Origin: Hungatella sp. UBA7603 | Lineage (GTDB): Bacteria; Bacillota; Clostridia; Lachnospirales; Lachnospiraceae | Length of the DNA: 64,000 bases | Direction of reading: 5' to 3' | Assembly (NCBI GenBank): GCA_002478865.1 | Contig: DLJZ01000029.1 | Coordinates: 116,253 to 180,252, forward strand | Shown: positions 62,995 through 64,000 of the stretch, piece after piece | How the letters are laid out: each line of letters starts with the position of its first letter | Numbering within the stretch: the stretch's first letter is position 1 | Notes under the pieces: generated by a model | Told to the model about the DNA's origin: nothing | What the model saw: only the letters and a program-made list of their open reading frames with translations | Database searches by the model: none | Made by a program: the position numbers and the translations under genes

Positions 62995-63104
62995 ATCACA
63001 AACCTCCATTTATTTAAGTTTTTATTGTTTCATTATATACCACTTTGTACTATTTGGAAAGAATAATTTTAAAAAGATTGTTTTTTTTATAACAAAGTTA
63101 CATT

Positions 63105-63133
63105 TTGCTTTCATGGGGGACTTGCATTATAAT
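63105..63133 (+). promoter_or_regulatory. Promoter of the MATE transporter gene
   Basis: TTGCTT, 17-nt spacer, TATAAT, 34 nt before the start codon. Confidence 0.55.
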
Positions 63134-63167
63134 AGTATTAGAATAAATACAATATGGGAGAAATGTT

Positions 63168-64000
63168 ATGAATCAGACGACAGAAGAGGATCGATTGACA
63201 GCTCCTGATGTGGAGGCCGATTTGGCACCCCAGGCTCAGGAAACCAAGAACCTGTTTACAAACAAACAATTGAAAAAACTTATTTTTCCTTTGGTCATTG
63301 AGCAGTTTTTAGCCGTAGCCATGGGAATGACAGACACCCTTATGGTGGCCTCCATCGGGGAAGCCGCTGTATCAGGCGTATCCATCGTGGACACGATTAA
63401 TATTCTTTTGATCGGTTTATTCGGTGCTATGGCTGCCGGAGGATCCGTAGTGGCCGCTCAATACATCGGACGAAAGGATGAAAAGAATGTAGCCAAGGCT
63501 GCAGGACAGCTCTTTCTTGCTGTTGGAGGTCTCTCCATCGTTCTCATGGCAATTGCCCTGATATTCAACGAGCCGCTTTTGCGTCTGATCTATGGAAAAA
63601 TCAGTCAGGATGTTATGGATAATGCAAAAATTTATTTTTTACTATCTGCTTTATCGTATCCCTTCCTGGCCTTTTATAACAGTGCGGCAGCGCTTTTTCG
63701 CTCCGTAGGAAATTCAGGAATTTCCATGCGGGTTTCGCTTATTGCCAATGTATTTAATATTGTAGGAAATATCATATTTATCTTCGGATTCCACATGGGC
63801 GTGGCAGGATCCGGACTCTCCACCTTGATTTCCAGAATCCTCTGTGCAGTCATCATACTGGTTCTCCTTCACAGACACGCAGGACTTACCGTTGATTTTA
63901 CGCTTAAGATAGATAAGGGAATGCTGCGTAGAATTCTCTACATCGGTGTACCAAATGGAGTGGAAAACAGCATCTTCCAGCTTGGGAAGCTGCTCTTATC
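63168..64000 (+). CDS. MATE-family efflux transporter (3' end beyond the window)
   Basis: Partial integral membrane protein; at least 277 residues are read before the window ends. ATG 63168 has GGGAG 8 nt upstream. A hydrophilic N-terminus (about 1-35) precedes membrane segments with MATE features: LIFPLVIEQFLAVAMGMTDTLMVASIG (helix 1; split as IFPLVIEQFLAVAMGMTDT), GLFGAMAAGGSVVAAQYIGRKDEK, and FYNSAAALFRSVGNSGISM. It exports drugs or metabolites by sodium or proton exchange. Divergent from fba, sharing an intergenic region. Confidence 0.92.
   Translation, partial: MNQTTEEDRLTAPDVEADLAPQAQETKNLFTNKQLKKLIFPLVIEQFLAVAMGMTDTLMVASIGEAAVSGVSIVDTINILLIGLFGAMAAGGSVVAAQYIGRKDEKNVAKAAGQLFLAVGGLSIVLMAIALIFNEPLLRLIYGKISQDVMDNAKIYFLLSALSYPFLAFYNSAAALFRSVGNSGISMRVSLIANVFNIVGNIIFIFGFHMGVAGSGLSTLISRILCAVIILVLLHRHAGLTVDFTLKIDKGMLRRILYIGVPNGVENSIFQLGKLLL

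Overview
The window looks like a chromosomal segment of a low-GC, endospore-forming Clostridia bacterium, most likely a Lachnospiraceae member of the Lachnoclostridium/Lacrimispora type. This is inferred from spoIIR, a type III glutamine synthetase, AGGAGG-type ribosome binding sites, frequent GTG and TTG starts, TTGACA-N17-TATAAT promoters, and a shared-ATPase type of sugar importer. No database comparison was possible. I see no rRNA or tRNA genes, no CRISPR array, no insertion sequence and no prophage block.

Layout. (1) 1-8,670 is accessory: a secreted DUF5722 glycosidase-like protein; an iron-siderophore ABC importer (permease, ATPase, lipoprotein) divergent from an AraC regulator and a siderophore-esterase-like hydrolase, with a Fur-like box between them; a RidA-like protein divergent from an HxlR regulator around a 20-bp palindrome; and a short creatininase-like protein. 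(2) 8,674-28,848 is the informational core on the minus strand: rpoB-rpoC, then rpsL-rpsG-fusA-tuf. The two halves are separated by a six-gene carbohydrate locus (two permeases, an unassigned 841-aa protein, a GH105 hydrolase, an AraC regulator and a lipoprotein binding protein) with terminators on both sides. The str operon restarts from its own strong promoter. (3) 29,055-33,585 holds a small membrane protein, superoxide dismutase, DUF1934-murI-ddl, and spoIIR. (4) 33,563-40,881 is a TetR-controlled efflux operon (TetR, membrane fusion protein, RND pump, two TolC-like proteins), unexpected in a presumed monoderm. (5) 41,015-50,293 carries ispE-gntR-small protein, a small alarmone synthetase, a YesL-like protein, an acetyltransferase, cyclophilin, a penicillin-V-acylase-like hydrolase, an alanine/sodium symporter, a zinc phospholipase C-like protein, and a candidate sRNA. 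(6) 50,436-56,106 is a surface-glycan cassette (GT2, rfbF, rfbG, rfbH, licD) making CDP-4-keto-3,6-dideoxyglucose. (7) 56,266-64,000 has an M42 aminopeptidase, a lone phage-type lysin with no signal peptide, a lipoprotein, glutamine synthetase III, fructose-bisphosphate aldolase, and the start of a MATE transporter cut by the window edge.

The candidates most worth follow-up are the 841-aa protein in the pectin-type locus between rpoC and rpsL, the RND/double-TolC operon, the possible plus-strand sRNA near 46,640-46,785, and the lone lysin with nested inverted repeats upstream. Translation starts were re-chosen from ribosome binding sites where the longest open frame was implausible.
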